Below, piece after piece: positions 38,095 through 46,640 of a stretch of 64,000 bases of DNA. Positions within the stretch are counted from its first letter, which is position 1; every line of letters starts with the position of its first letter. The notes under the pieces were generated by a model. It searched no databases, was not told the origin of the DNA, and saw only the letters and a list, made by a program, of their open reading frames with translations. The stretch spans positions 138,157 to 202,156 of the forward strand of contig NZ_JAAQPI010000002.1 in NCBI RefSeq assembly GCF_011683955.1. The letters run 5' to 3'. A program made the position numbers and the translations under genes. This DNA comes from Pseudomaricurvus alkylphenolicus (GTDB lineage Bacteria; Pseudomonadota; Gammaproteobacteria; Pseudomonadales; Cellvibrionaceae).

Positions 38095-39345
38095 CTATAG
38101 CCGATAGCGAAACTCCAGGTACACCAGGTTCTGAGGCTTAAGGCGGCCGCTAAAGGCGCCTCCGGGGCGAAAGTGGGCCAGATTGAGCTCCAGCTTCAAG
38201 CCTTTGATGCGTCGATATCCGATCACCAGATCCAGCTCCTGACCCAGATCACCGTTGACGCCATTGGGCGCAACCTTTAGACCATAGCCATAAAACCTAT
38301 CGCTGGGTGAAGGCTGGCGATAGTGGTGGTGCAACAGCTCCACGGAGGCAAACTCGGAGGGCAGCCAACGTACCCCCAACGTCGAGATAGCGATATTGCT
38401 CAACTCGGGTTTCACCAACTCACCGTAATACTTGAGTTTGGAGCCACCTTTACCAATCCAACCGTTATTGAGATGCAGGCCGGTCTGTCGAAAACGCCGG
38501 TCGACAGCCCCGCTCTCACCGCCCGAGCCATAGGCGTAACCACCAATAAAGCTCAGCGAGGGGTGCCACTGCCAAATACCGCCCACATCCAATCCATAGC
38601 CACGGAGTTTCTGCTCACCGGATGTTCCCCTGGCCAGGATCAACTCCAGCCAATGATCGACCCGTTGATGCAACTGGCCGCGACTGCGAACGCCCAACAG
38701 GGTTGGATTATCCTCATCCTCCGTGCGGCGAGAGAAAGCGTAGACCGACAAAAATCGGTCGTGCTTTTGTGCCTGAAGCTCAGCAAAGTGAAAACGGCTA
38801 TCGCTCTGACCCGCGCCCAGCAGATCTTCGCGCCACTTGCCCTGATGGCCGCTGAACAATCGCCCGCGCCAACGCCAGTCACCCTGTTGCCACTGCCACT
38901 GCCCATGCCACCCATCTACCGTCTGATGAAACAGAAAACCCCGACGATCTTCATAGTAATATCGCCCCAGGCTCAGATTTGGATCGCCGTCCTCCCCCAA
39001 CCAAGACATATAGGCGCTTTCGAGCCCCAGGGAGTCATCACCGTCGGGAGATCCAACGGTATAGGACTTCTGCCACTTCAGAGTCGCCAGCGCGGCGATT
39101 CGATCCAGAGGCCTGGCGGCCAACCCCAGTTTTATTTCCTGAGCAAGATAACGGTGAGACACTCCACTCGGCCCGGTTTTGATGCCGGGCAGAGTCACGG
39201 ATTCTCCGCCCCAACTGAATCGCTCACCTAACGGATTGGGCGCATCCCACGGTAGATTGTAGGCACCCTCGGCCAGAGTGACAATGGAAAACAGCGTTAA
39301 CAGCAGCGCGAAGCGGGTCAAAAAAACGGACCATACGCTGAGCAT
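38095..39345 (-). CDS. Outer-membrane porin, alginate-export family-like
   Basis: 416 residues with a signal peptide (LTRFALLLTLFSIVTLAEG). The rest alternates short amphipathic strands rich in Trp, Tyr and Gly, with segments like WHGQWQWQQGDWRWRGRLFSG and FAHGGG-free barrel turns, and ends YLEFRYRL, consistent with an 18-stranded barrel of the AlgE/alginate_exp type. The homologous family includes substrate-specific channels outside alginate export. The promoter carries the shared composite motif and the divergent gene is the LysR regulator, so I infer an outer-membrane channel for an aromatic substrate or product of the kynurenine pathway. Family assignment is by overall appearance. Confidence 0.7.
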   Translation of the reverse strand: MLSVWSVFLTRFALLLTLFSIVTLAEGAYNLPWDAPNPLGERFSWGGESVTLPGIKTGPSGVSHRYLAQEIKLGLAARPLDRIAALATLKWQKSYTVGSPDGDDSLGLESAYMSWLGEDGDPNLSLGRYYYEDRRGFLFHQTVDGWHGQWQWQQGDWRWRGRLFSGHQGKWREDLLGAGQSDSRFHFAELQAQKHDRFLSVYAFSRRTEDEDNPTLLGVRSRGQLHQRVDHWLELILARGTSGEQKLRGYGLDVGGIWQWHPSLSFIGGYAYGSGGESGAVDRRFRQTGLHLNNGWIGKGGSKLKYYGELVKPELSNIAISTLGVRWLPSEFASVELLHHHYRQPSPSDRFYGYGLKVAPNGVNGDLGQELDLVIGYRRIKGLKLELNLAHFRPGGAFSGRLKPQNLVYLEFRYRL

Positions 39346-39400
39346 ATTGAGGCCTCTTTAGATGGAAAAAGGCCCAGACTAGAACAGCGACTGGAACGGG

Positions 39401-39445
39401 AAAAATAACGGTTTGGGGCATTGTTATCATAGATTTGCTATAACA
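39401..39445 (-). promoter_or_regulatory. Composite LysR-type operator B, porin/lysR intergenic region
   Basis: AAAAATAA at 39401-39408, 13 bases, then TGTTAT-N12-ATAACA at 39422-39445 (one further base each side is also symmetrical). It is in the divergent region between the porin gene and the LysR gene, the usual place for autoregulation. The -10 for the porin is poor. Confidence 0.75.
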
Positions 39446-39556
39446 AAATCCACTGCTATCACAAACCATGACAAACCCTCCAAAGCTGTGCTATACAGAA
39501 ATACATGACTCAGACCAGGCAGCTATCAAGAAAGCCTATAACAGAGAATAACCGTC

Positions 39557-40504
39557 ATGACCCCAGACAAGTTTGAACGCACACTGATCGCACGGCTCAA
39601 ATTCAAACATCTGAAATTGCTGGTCACCGTCAACGAACAGCGCAACATCTTCAAAGCCGCTCAACTGCTGAATATGGCCCAGCCGGCCGCCACCAAAATT
39701 ATTCGCGACCTGGAAAACGATCTCGAAGTGGAACTGTTCGAGCGCAGCTCCCGTGGCGTATCTCCCACCCTCTATGGCGATATCGTGATCAAACACGCCA
39801 AACTGATCCTGTCGCAAGTCAAGCACGCCAGTGAGGAGCTGGCCACACTTAAGGGCGGCCTTGCCGGGCGTGTTACCGTAGGAACCCTGCTCGCCGCCAG
39901 TGCCGCGCTGCTGCCCAACGCCATTGCCCAACTCAAAAACGAACGCCCCAATGTGTCCATCAATCTGGTGGAAGGTACCGTCGATACCCTGCTCGGCGGC
40001 TTACGTATCGGTGACATCGACATGGTACTGGGGCGATTGCCAAAGTCCCCACAGGATGATGGTATTACCAGCGAAGTGCTCTACTACGAACCGGTGGTAT
40101 TGGTTGCCAGACACCATCACCCACTGGCCAATCAGAAAAACCTGAACCTGGCAGATTTGATGGACTGCGAATGGATACTGCCGCCACAGACCACCAACCT
40201 ACGCCAGGAAATTAACCGCGCTTTCAGCAACGCCGGGCTGGAACCACCGGCCAAGGCGGTGGAATCTGTCTCCATGCTCGCCAACCGAACGCTGCTGGAA
40301 CAAACGGATATGATCGCGGCACTGCCCAATCAGGTCGCCCGTACGTTTGAACGGCTTGATACGCTGACACGGTTGCCGGTTGATCCGGGTATTGAACCTG
40401 GGCCGGTGGGTGTCAGTTTACGGGAGGGGCGTGAGCTGTCGCCGGCAGCGCAGTATCTGCTGCAAAAACTTCGACTGGTGGCAGATGAAATTAATCAGGG
40501 TTGA
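39557..40504 (+). CDS. LysR-type transcriptional regulator of the kynurenine region
   Basis: 315 residues. The N-terminal winged helix-turn-helix (about 14-73) has FKAAQLLNMAQPAATKIIRDLENDLEVELFERSSRGV, close to the GbpR/PcaQ subgroup; the remainder is the effector-binding domain beginning VTVGTLLAAS. It is the only dedicated regulator in the kynurenine region and is divergent from the porin. I infer that it binds the 45-bp composite motif found at four promoters. The likely effector is kynurenine, 3-hydroxyanthranilate or a muconate derivative. The SDR gene converges on its 3' end. Confidence 0.88.
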   Translation: MTPDKFERTLIARLKFKHLKLLVTVNEQRNIFKAAQLLNMAQPAATKIIRDLENDLEVELFERSSRGVSPTLYGDIVIKHAKLILSQVKHASEELATLKGGLAGRVTVGTLLAASAALLPNAIAQLKNERPNVSINLVEGTVDTLLGGLRIGDIDMVLGRLPKSPQDDGITSEVLYYEPVVLVARHHHPLANQKNLNLADLMDCEWILPPQTTNLRQEINRAFSNAGLEPPAKAVESVSMLANRTLLEQTDMIAALPNQVARTFERLDTLTRLPVDPGIEPGPVGVSLREGRELSPAAQYLLQKLRLVADEINQG

Positions 40505-40519
40505 GCCTGTATCAAACCA

Positions 40520-41359
40520 TTAAATATCTTCTGGTTTTAGTGCCTGAGGCTGGCTTCCGTCTATGTCTGTGAAGCCATATTCTTGAGCCAGCTCAGCGGC
40601 AATAAGAACACGCCCGCTTTTCTCCAATACTTTATCGTCCGTGGCAAGCGCAACCACTGCTCGCCCAACAAACTGCGGAGATTCCGAATTGGATAAGTCC
40701 AAGTGTTCTGCCGCCTTCATGACGGATTCAGTGCGTACAATACCGGGATACAGAGAAACCACCGCTACACCATGTTCTCGCAACTCTTCTGCCATACAAG
40801 CCACCATACGGTCAGAGGCTGCTTTGGCAACTCCGTAGGCTACGCCTTTGTCATTGCGTTGAGATGCAAAAAACGAAGTAGTGATCATCAGGGGGTTGTC
40901 TGCCTGCCTTAACAGGGGGACTGCGAACAGGCTGGAGACATAGTGTGCTCTAACTCCAGCCTGAAACATGGAATCCCATCTCGAAATTGGCTGCGTCCAA
41001 AATCCTCGCTCATTCCAGAACTCAGTGCCATCAGTAAAATGCTGGTAACCGCCCCAAACATTGTTCACCAGAATGTTCAGTTTTTCGCTACCTGTACTGA
41101 TTCGTTGAAACAGGGTCTCCACTTCAGAATCGTTACAATGATCGCATTGAATAGCGATACCCACACCACCCAATTCAGTGACTTCCTGCGCCGTTTGATA
41201 GATCGTTCCTGGTAGGCAGGCAGCGGATTTACCTTCCTTGACGGTTCTGCCTGTAACGTAGACAGTAGCACCTGCTTCACCCAGACTGAGCGCAATCCCT
41301 TTTCCTATACCACGGCTCGCTCCGGTAACAAGTGCTACTTTACCTTGCAGAGGTTTCAT
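40520..41359 (-). CDS. Short-chain dehydrogenase/reductase, DHRS1-like
   Basis: Start at ATG 41359 gives 279 residues. The Rossmann motif VTGASRGIGKGIALSLG, the structural NNVWGG (replacing NNAG), and the catalytic YGVAK are present; the serine is probably in ITTSFFAS. The overall pattern (long loop FTDGTEFWNERGFWTQP before the active site) matches DHRS1-like oxidoreductases; the substrate is unknown. The start codon overlaps the stop of a 54-codon ORF (ATGA). Codon use appears more AT-rich than in the flanking kynurenine genes, suggesting later acquisition. Confidence 0.88.
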   Translation of the reverse strand: MKPLQGKVALVTGASRGIGKGIALSLGEAGATVYVTGRTVKEGKSAACLPGTIYQTAQEVTELGGVGIAIQCDHCNDSEVETLFQRISTGSEKLNILVNNVWGGYQHFTDGTEFWNERGFWTQPISRWDSMFQAGVRAHYVSSLFAVPLLRQADNPLMITTSFFASQRNDKGVAYGVAKAASDRMVACMAEELREHGVAVVSLYPGIVRTESVMKAAEHLDLSNSESPQFVGRAVVALATDDKVLEKSGRVLIAAELAQEYGFTDIDGSQPQALKPEDI

Positions 41360-41520
41360 TCGGACTTCCCATAGTTGTTTGCCACACGACACCAAGGATC
41401 AATTGAGCACGAACGAGCAGTACTGTAAACAACTTTAAGTAACAAGAATAAACCTACGATTTTCATATTGGGTAACCGCGTTTTAGTCTTATACTTCCTT
41501 AATACGCCAAGAGCTGCCAT
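41356..41520 (-). CDS. Tiny ORF (54 codons) coupled to the SDR gene
   Basis: Begins with the ATG immediately after the stop of the 40-codon ORF and ends with a TGA that overlaps the SDR start (ATGA). The predicted peptide has a basic first part, a hydrophobic core (MKIVGLFLLLKVVYSTA) from residue 19 resembling a signal or membrane anchor, and two Cys. No clear ribosome-binding site is seen before its first ATG; coupling from the ORF upstream would be needed. It is unrecognised. The uninterrupted frame between two genes is suggestive but short. Confidence 0.35.
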   Translation of the reverse strand: MAALGVLRKYKTKTRLPNMKIVGLFLLLKVVYSTARSCSIDPWCRVANNYGKSE

Positions 41521-41643
41521 TTATATACTCAACCGACCCGAGATCCACAAATATAATCCACCGAAAATTGCCATTGAGGTTATGAACAATATTGGCCATT
41601 TCAGGTTCAGGTCTGGTCCTTGTTCGTAGTCCATCGACTGCAT
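41521..41643 (-). CDS. Putative 40-residue single-pass membrane protein
   Basis: ATG at 41643 is preceded by GGGAGAAAGG nine bases upstream. The peptide has a polar N-terminus (MQSMDYEQGPDLNLK), one hydrophobic helix (WPILFITSMAIFGGLYLWI) and a short basic tail, a typical layout for small membrane proteins. Its TAA is followed directly by the ATG of the 54-codon ORF, then the SDR gene, so the three may form one operon. Family unknown. Confidence 0.45.
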   Translation of the reverse strand: MQSMDYEQGPDLNLKWPILFITSMAIFGGLYLWISGRLSI

Positions 41644-42421
41644 GATTAAGTGCCTTTCTCCCAACTTACCTTATCGTTCCGTTTGAAACATCCCAATCTA
41701 CACCTGAGGCGCGGTTGTGCCATAAGGACTCTCACCACACGATCCGATCTGATCGAATTGAGTTTTCACACAGCCTCTGCCATAACCGGTCTTTCATTTT
41801 CAGGGTTCAGGGCACCATGGGCATTCGATAATGTCTGCAACAGCCGCACGAACGTAGGTTGGATTAGAAGTGCTTTGCGCTTCGTCGCCTAAAACGCCTA
41901 CTGTTGGAATCCGACGATCCGCCGAAGGTTTAAATTGGCAGCGGCCGCCTATAAACCGCCTGTTGCGGCCACATCCCAGGGAGTAAAAAACCGAGCCCCG
42001 GTCAACGAACAGCTCCTGCGGAACCGTCGGATTACGCTCCGCGAAGCGGAGCTAATCCAACCTACACGGGAAGAAAATTCTACCGTTTCGAACGGCAGCT
42101 TCTGGCACTTTGCTGTCTATCCAATCCCGCCTAACACTTGTTTGTAAATAATGCTCAAATAGAAAAGTTCGATCTTCGACATGAAAGGCTCGACTATCAA
42201 TAAGTTGGCCATCTTTCAGGGCAATTTATACCCACGAATTCTTCGGTGGAACCTGCTTTTAAAACTCTACTGATTGAGTCGCTGTTCATTCGATGGATAA
42301 CGAAATGAATCCGTATGAGAACAAAGCCAGTTTTATTATCAGATTTTTGGCGACAGATTATTGATCAGAAAACCATTTCCCGAGCAAGAAGGGATTACCC
42401 CTTTGACGAAGACGGTGTCAT
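41644..42421. other. Gene-poor stretch with repeat element and a possible remnant ORF
   Basis: No convincing gene is seen here. It holds a palindromic element (41854-42065). Near the right end, an ORF at 42315-42482 on the plus strand (55 codons) reads plausibly as protein for its first 40 codons (SDFWRQIIDQ, ARRDYPFDEDGVIYAVF), then runs antisense into the hipA 3' end. It may be the broken start of a lost gene. Base composition seems more AT-rich than the surroundings. Confidence 0.4.
41854..42065. repeat. Palindromic GTAGGTTGGATTAG element, copy 3
   Basis: Terminal inverted repeats of 14 bp (41854-41867 and 42052-42065), with an inner GCTCCGCGAAGCGGAGC hairpin near the right end. At 212 bp it is longer than the copies at 15359 and 30202, with an unrelated interior. 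Confidence 0.7.
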
Positions 42422-43648
42422 TTATGCGGTGTTTGCCAGCGGAATTTCCTTCGTATGTTGCTCAATTGTCTTGATAACCTGACGGGTAAGTGGCAAGTGA
42501 TTATTCTCACTCTGCCACTTTTGATGAAACAGCTCGACTGTCTCCCTTGCCGTATCAAGCACAAGTTTTTCTGGCAGTCTGGCTTTGGCAGCCAAGTGTG
42601 ACAGCTCATCCATTGTGAACTCTCTGAATTTCTTGCTCCTGCTCACCTTTAATGCCGCAGTTTCATCCGGGATATAGGGTATTGTCGAGACAAAGTCATA
42701 GGCCGGTGAAATGGATACCGCCTGACGCTCGCCATGAATCAGCGACCAGTTTTTGAGATGCATGTCGGCATTGCCGATCAGTGTGTTAAATACGAGCCTG
42801 CGGATAAATTCAGTAATGTCTTTTTCCTGCCCCTCCACACCGATAACCTCAGCGATATTGCGCATGCTCGCCTTTTTGTATTTATCGTGTGGGTAGACGC
42901 CAAAGACCTGCGCAAAGTCTTCTATGTGTACTGCTTGACCACCTGCGATGCGATCGAAGCGTTTTATCGCAAAGGCACTGTGGCCAAATTGCCCAATTCC
43001 GGCCGGGATGTTGTCAATATCGTCAATACTCAGCAATTGCGTCTCGGGTACGTCCATACCCATTTCCCGCGCCAGCGTCATCATGGAGTATTCATTTTCC
43101 GGAACTCCCTCAAACTGACTTGAGGGCAGTTTTACAATCCACGAGCCGCCCGTACCGCTCGCAGGTATGGTCAACCCGCCACTGGCCTGTTGAACGGCGG
43201 AGAATTTCAACTGAACACCCGCCAAAGAAAAGCGCATGGGCACTTCTTTTTTCCGCCCATCGTCATCCGATGGGTCATTTATGCCGGCAGGAAGCGCTTC
43301 ATCCTCTGCAGGTTTTACGGTGATCGCGCCCGGCAAATCCTGGCCTAAGACCCAGAGTAGAAAGAACTCGCGAGCGGGGTCCACTCCGGCTCTCGCCGCC
43401 AGGTAATTGCGCATGGTTTCTTCGGGTAAGAGGTTGGAGAAAAAAGGAGTCAGCTTGGTTTGCGTGGGCTTAAAATCGACAATCAGTTGGCCAATCGCAT
43501 CTTTAAAACCAAGACTCAGCACCGAGCGTTTACTGTCTTGGATATAGTGCTCGGTAAACGCGAACAAGCTACGGTCATTCCCCACATGGGTAATTGTTGC
43601 CACCAACTCGCCATGGAGATAAACATTAAGGGTAGACACACTACTCAT
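42422..43648 (-). CDS. hipA: HipA-family serine/threonine kinase toxin
   Basis: Start at ATG 43648, which overlaps the hipB stop by eight bases (ATGAGTAG), giving 408 residues. The N-terminal HipA domain (NVYLHGELVATI, LPEETMRNYLAARAGVDPAREF) is followed by the kinase domain with the GGSWIVKLPS nucleotide region, the activation segment FAIKRFDR, and the catalytic loop GNADMHLKNWSL plus metal-binding AYDFVST. In E. coli HipA phosphorylates glutamyl-tRNA synthetase and causes persistence. All catalytic residues appear present, so the toxin looks active, held by HipB. Confidence 0.93.
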   Translation of the reverse strand: MSSVSTLNVYLHGELVATITHVGNDRSLFAFTEHYIQDSKRSVLSLGFKDAIGQLIVDFKPTQTKLTPFFSNLLPEETMRNYLAARAGVDPAREFFLLWVLGQDLPGAITVKPAEDEALPAGINDPSDDDGRKKEVPMRFSLAGVQLKFSAVQQASGGLTIPASGTGGSWIVKLPSSQFEGVPENEYSMMTLAREMGMDVPETQLLSIDDIDNIPAGIGQFGHSAFAIKRFDRIAGGQAVHIEDFAQVFGVYPHDKYKKASMRNIAEVIGVEGQEKDITEFIRRLVFNTLIGNADMHLKNWSLIHGERQAVSISPAYDFVSTIPYIPDETAALKVSRSKKFREFTMDELSHLAAKARLPEKLVLDTARETVELFHQKWQSENNHLPLTRQVIKTIEQHTKEIPLANTA

Positions 43649-43943
43649 CGTCGTCTCCATCCAGGCGATAAGCGGGTACTGAGGTCGCCACGGTGTTGGT
43701 GCTGCTACGCACGAGAGACTGAACCGCCGGAACTGTTTTTTTCGGAATGAGCTCCAGCTCCAAATCAAGCACACGAGCAAGTGCAATTAGACTGGAAACC
43801 CTGAGATCAACAGCCCCGCTTTCAATCTTCGAGATATGGCTCTGGGGCACGCCGGATCTGGTGCTTAGCTCTCTTTGGCTAAACCCTTTTTTTTGACGAG
43901 CCTCTTTTAGGCTATTGAGTATTTGCTCGTTTAAGTAGCTCAT
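43641..43943 (-). CDS. hipB: HipB-family antitoxin, Xre-type repressor
   Basis: 100 residues. The Xre helix-turn-helix spans about 13-65 (ARQKKGFSQRELSTRSGVPQSHISKIESGAVDLRVSSLIALARVL), and a C-terminal tail ends YRLDGDDDE. It binds HipA and represses the operon. It precedes hipA in the usual order and overlaps it by eight bases. Several TGATA/TATCA half-sites just upstream are likely operators. Confidence 0.92.
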   Translation of the reverse strand: MSYLNEQILNSLKEARQKKGFSQRELSTRSGVPQSHISKIESGAVDLRVSSLIALARVLDLELELIPKKTVPAVQSLVRSSTNTVATSVPAYRLDGDDDE

Positions 43944-43950
43944 GCTGATC

Positions 43951-44037
43951 TATAATTACATATCAATAAATGTGTTTTGATATGCTTTAACGTATCACAT
44001 CAACACTAACGCCTCAAACATTTGATACATAATTATA
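43951..44037 (-). promoter_or_regulatory. Operator array of hipBA
   Basis: TGATA-N10-TATCA is perfect at 43978-43997. Flanking it, TATAATTACATATCA (43951-43965) and TGATACATAATTATA (44023-44037) form a 15-base inverted pair with two mismatches. Paired half-sites of this kind are expected for dimeric HipB; E. coli HipB uses TATCC-N8-GGATA. Confidence 0.55.
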
Positions 44038-44154
44038 TATCACTAAAGGCCGTCGATATTCTTTAATAGATCATCATGCCTCTTTCTGGCCGGAAGTGAC
44101 CTGCATCTGCGCTTTCTCCTTAAGATATTCAGAACTCAGAGTTCAGTCAGGCCA

Positions 44155-44185
44155 AAAAAAAGCACCGCCCAGGCAGTGCTTTTTT
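44155..44185 (-). terminator. Rho-independent terminator of the kynurenine-region TonB receptor
   Basis: The stem AAGCAC..GTGCTT, extended by GC pairs, with A/T runs on both sides, lies 25 bases after the receptor stop codon. Confidence 0.8.
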
Positions 44186-44209
44186 CAAGACTCTAAACGT
44201 TAGGCCATA

Positions 44210-46468
44210 TCAGAAGTTGTAGATACCCGTCAGACCAAAGGTACGAGGCGGCTGATACGCATTGAATGCCGTGTCGTCATAGGCTGCATAGACGGTAGTG
44301 GAAGCAAGGTTGAGTTCGTCAGTGAGGTTTTTACCCCACAACTTAAGCGACCAGGCGTCATCAAAGCTGCGCAAAGTAAAACTGGCATCAATGGAAAACT
44401 CGGTACCCACTTCGGTGATCGGGTCATTGGAGTTATCGAAGTAATATTTATCCTGGAACTGGTAATCCAACCGCAGCGAGGCATCACCGATATCCGCCAG
44501 TGCCCACTCGTAGGTGGCCGCCAGGTTGAGTGAATTCTCCGGCGTGCGACGCATTTCATTGTCTTTGAGGTTTTCATCGTCGACGATCAGATCATCGGTA
44601 AACACCGAGCGCAGTTGGCCATAGCTGCCGGTAATGGTCAGGTTTTCAGTCACCAGCGCCGTGACTTCCAGCTCCAGGCCGGTGGCTTCACCGCTGCCGT
44701 TGAGCACCTGCAGGTTGTCCGGCGTGTTGGGGCCGGTCTCCACCCATACCTGGCTTTGGATATCTGTGTATTCCGTGTAGAACACCGCGCCGTTAACCCG
44801 CAAACGGTTTTCGTACCACTGAGTTTTGAAACCCACCTCGTGATTGAGCGCAAACTCCGGTTCAAACGGGGTGATGGCTTCCACCGCTTTCTCCATTCCC
44901 TCGCCGTTATAACCACCGGCCTTGTAGCCCTTGGCCATGGAGAAGTAGAGGAACACATCGTCGGTGGCCTGATAATCGATGGTCAGACTGGGCGTGACGG
45001 CATCCCAGGAATCGCTGGTTTCAAAGGTGTAGCTTTCGACGCGATTGCCGTCGAGGTCTTCGTGCAGGTTGTCCCAGTTGTCAAAGCGACGACCATAGGC
45101 CAAGCCGCCAAAGTCTTTTTTGTCTTCGCTCCAGCGAATACCGGCGGTGACTGCCAGTTTTTCTGTGAGATCGTAGGTGGCCTGGGCAAAAACGGCGGTG
45201 CTGGTGGTTTCGTTGTTGGTTTGATTACCCTGGTTACCGGCGGTGGTGCCCCAGGGGGTATCAAACCAGTAGTCCACTTCCTCATTACGATCGATCTCCT
45301 CGACCATATAGTAGAGGCCCAGCAACCAGCTCAGGTCACCCTCGCCACCCTGCAGTCGAAACTCCTGGGAGAATTGGGTGGAGTCTTCTTCCTTCAGTGA
45401 CAGCCACTCGTCATCCGGTTGCAACGCTACCAGGGCATCGTGATCGGCTACGGTGTTGTTGGCCGGGTCGCCCCAGGGGTCGAATACCTGGGTGGCATCG
45501 ACCAGGCCTGCGGCCGCGTTTTCGTAGATGGAGTAATCGTTCTTGCGGTAAGCCGTGATGGAAGTCAGGGTACCGAAATCGGATTCCCAGTCCACTTTAA
45601 GACTGATGCCCCCGGTTTCGCTGTCTTCAAAGCCGTCTTCGCTGTTGAGATCTTCACGGGGGTTGCTGCTGATAAAGGCCTGGTTGCGCCACTCGGCATA
45701 GCCGATGTGTTTTACCCGAGGCGTGCCGTGAGACACTGAGGTGTCGGCACTGAGCAGAATTTCCAGATCGGAGGATGGGGAGAATAACAACTGGCCACGG
45801 GCGGAATAGCGCTCGGCATCGGCGGCGTCATTGCCGGTGTAGGTATTCTTGCCATAGCCGTCGCGGTTGAGGGCGGTTACCGCCACTTTACCAGCCAGGG
45901 TGTCGCTCAGCGGCGCGGTGTAATAGGCCTTGGTTTCCAGCAGGTTGTAGTCACCCACCGTCAGCTCCAGGCTGCCCTCGGCTTCTTCAGTGTTGGGCTT
46001 GCGGGTAATAAAGTTAACAGCGCCGCCCACCACGTTTTTGCCGTACAGGGTGCCCTGGGGGCCGCGCAGTACTTCCACCCGTTCGAGATCAAACAGATCA
46101 CCGGTGGCGCCTGTGCCACGGGAGATATAAACACCGTCGATATAGACGCCGATGGCCGCCGCCGCGCCGGCACTTTCGATGTCGCTGCCGATACCGCGCA
46201 TAAACAGTTCTGGTTCTGCGGCGTTATAGGCGTTCATCTGAAAGCCGGGTACCCGACCGGCGATATCGCCCAAACCGTCAATTTTGGCCTCTTTCATCTG
46301 CTCGGCGCCAAAGGCCGAGACCGCAATGGGGGTAGACTGGAGACTTTCGGCTTTGTGCCGTGCGGTCACCACCACCTCTTCGATAGCGAAGTCGTCGGCT
46401 ATCGCCGGCAGGGCGCCGGTCAGAGCGGCGGCGACCGCCAGGGTGATGGGGGTCTTGTTCAGGTTCAT
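44210..46468 (-). CDS. TonB-dependent outer-membrane receptor (kynurenine region)
   Basis: 752 residues. Signal peptide ends near PAIADD; the TonB box is AIEEVVVTARHKAESLQSTP at about 28-47, then a plug with DIAGRVPGFQMN and VEVLRGPQGTLYGKNVVGGAVNFITRKP, and a 22-strand barrel ending RTFGLTGIYNF. This is the Fe/vitamin-type size and style of receptor widely used by marine and sphingomonad-like bacteria for carbohydrates and aromatics. The composite LysR-type motif is 113 bp upstream, so it is probably induced with the kynurenine genes and may import an aromatic substrate. The substrate is inferred. Confidence 0.92.
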   Translation of the reverse strand: MNLNKTPITLAVAAALTGALPAIADDFAIEEVVVTARHKAESLQSTPIAVSAFGAEQMKEAKIDGLGDIAGRVPGFQMNAYNAAEPELFMRGIGSDIESAGAAAAIGVYIDGVYISRGTGATGDLFDLERVEVLRGPQGTLYGKNVVGGAVNFITRKPNTEEAEGSLELTVGDYNLLETKAYYTAPLSDTLAGKVAVTALNRDGYGKNTYTGNDAADAERYSARGQLLFSPSSDLEILLSADTSVSHGTPRVKHIGYAEWRNQAFISSNPREDLNSEDGFEDSETGGISLKVDWESDFGTLTSITAYRKNDYSIYENAAAGLVDATQVFDPWGDPANNTVADHDALVALQPDDEWLSLKEEDSTQFSQEFRLQGGEGDLSWLLGLYYMVEEIDRNEEVDYWFDTPWGTTAGNQGNQTNNETTSTAVFAQATYDLTEKLAVTAGIRWSEDKKDFGGLAYGRRFDNWDNLHEDLDGNRVESYTFETSDSWDAVTPSLTIDYQATDDVFLYFSMAKGYKAGGYNGEGMEKAVEAITPFEPEFALNHEVGFKTQWYENRLRVNGAVFYTEYTDIQSQVWVETGPNTPDNLQVLNGSGEATGLELEVTALVTENLTITGSYGQLRSVFTDDLIVDDENLKDNEMRRTPENSLNLAATYEWALADIGDASLRLDYQFQDKYYFDNSNDPITEVGTEFSIDASFTLRSFDDAWSLKLWGKNLTDELNLASTTVYAAYDDTAFNAYQPPRTFGLTGIYNF

Positions 46469-46580
46469 AACATGCTCCTCCCCACTGCGCGGGGTATTTA
46501 TATTATTTCACATTTGGTCTGTGGCTGATCAACAGTATTGTTCCTGTTAGCCTTCACCTTACGCCGCCGCCCTATACTAT

Positions 46581-46625
46581 AAAAATAATGTTTTGGCGCC
46601 TTGCTATAACATTTAGGAGATAGCA
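46581..46625 (-). promoter_or_regulatory. Composite LysR-type operator C, before the TonB receptor gene
   Basis: AAAAATAA at 46581-46588, 13 bases, then TGCTAT-N12-ATAGCA at 46602-46625. On the minus strand a good -10-like ATAGTATAG follows directly after TTATTTTT. It lies in the gap before the 138-residue protein gene, which ends at 46641. Confidence 0.75.
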
Positions 46626-46640
46626 GTCCAGTGGTGGCGA

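Noticed and set aside
38323-39231. Plus-strand frame (302 codons) opposite the porin gene
   Set aside because: The minus-strand frame has signal peptide, barrel strands and an upstream operator; this one has none of these.
42315-42482. 55-codon frame at the 3' end of hipA as a complete gene
   Set aside because: Its last third is antisense to conserved hipA sequence and it lacks a ribosome-binding site; at best it is a remnant, as noted in the region entry.
44615-45400. Plus-strand frame (261 codons) opposite the second TonB receptor
   Set aside because: Shadow frame; low-complexity Gly/Val composition and no domain.
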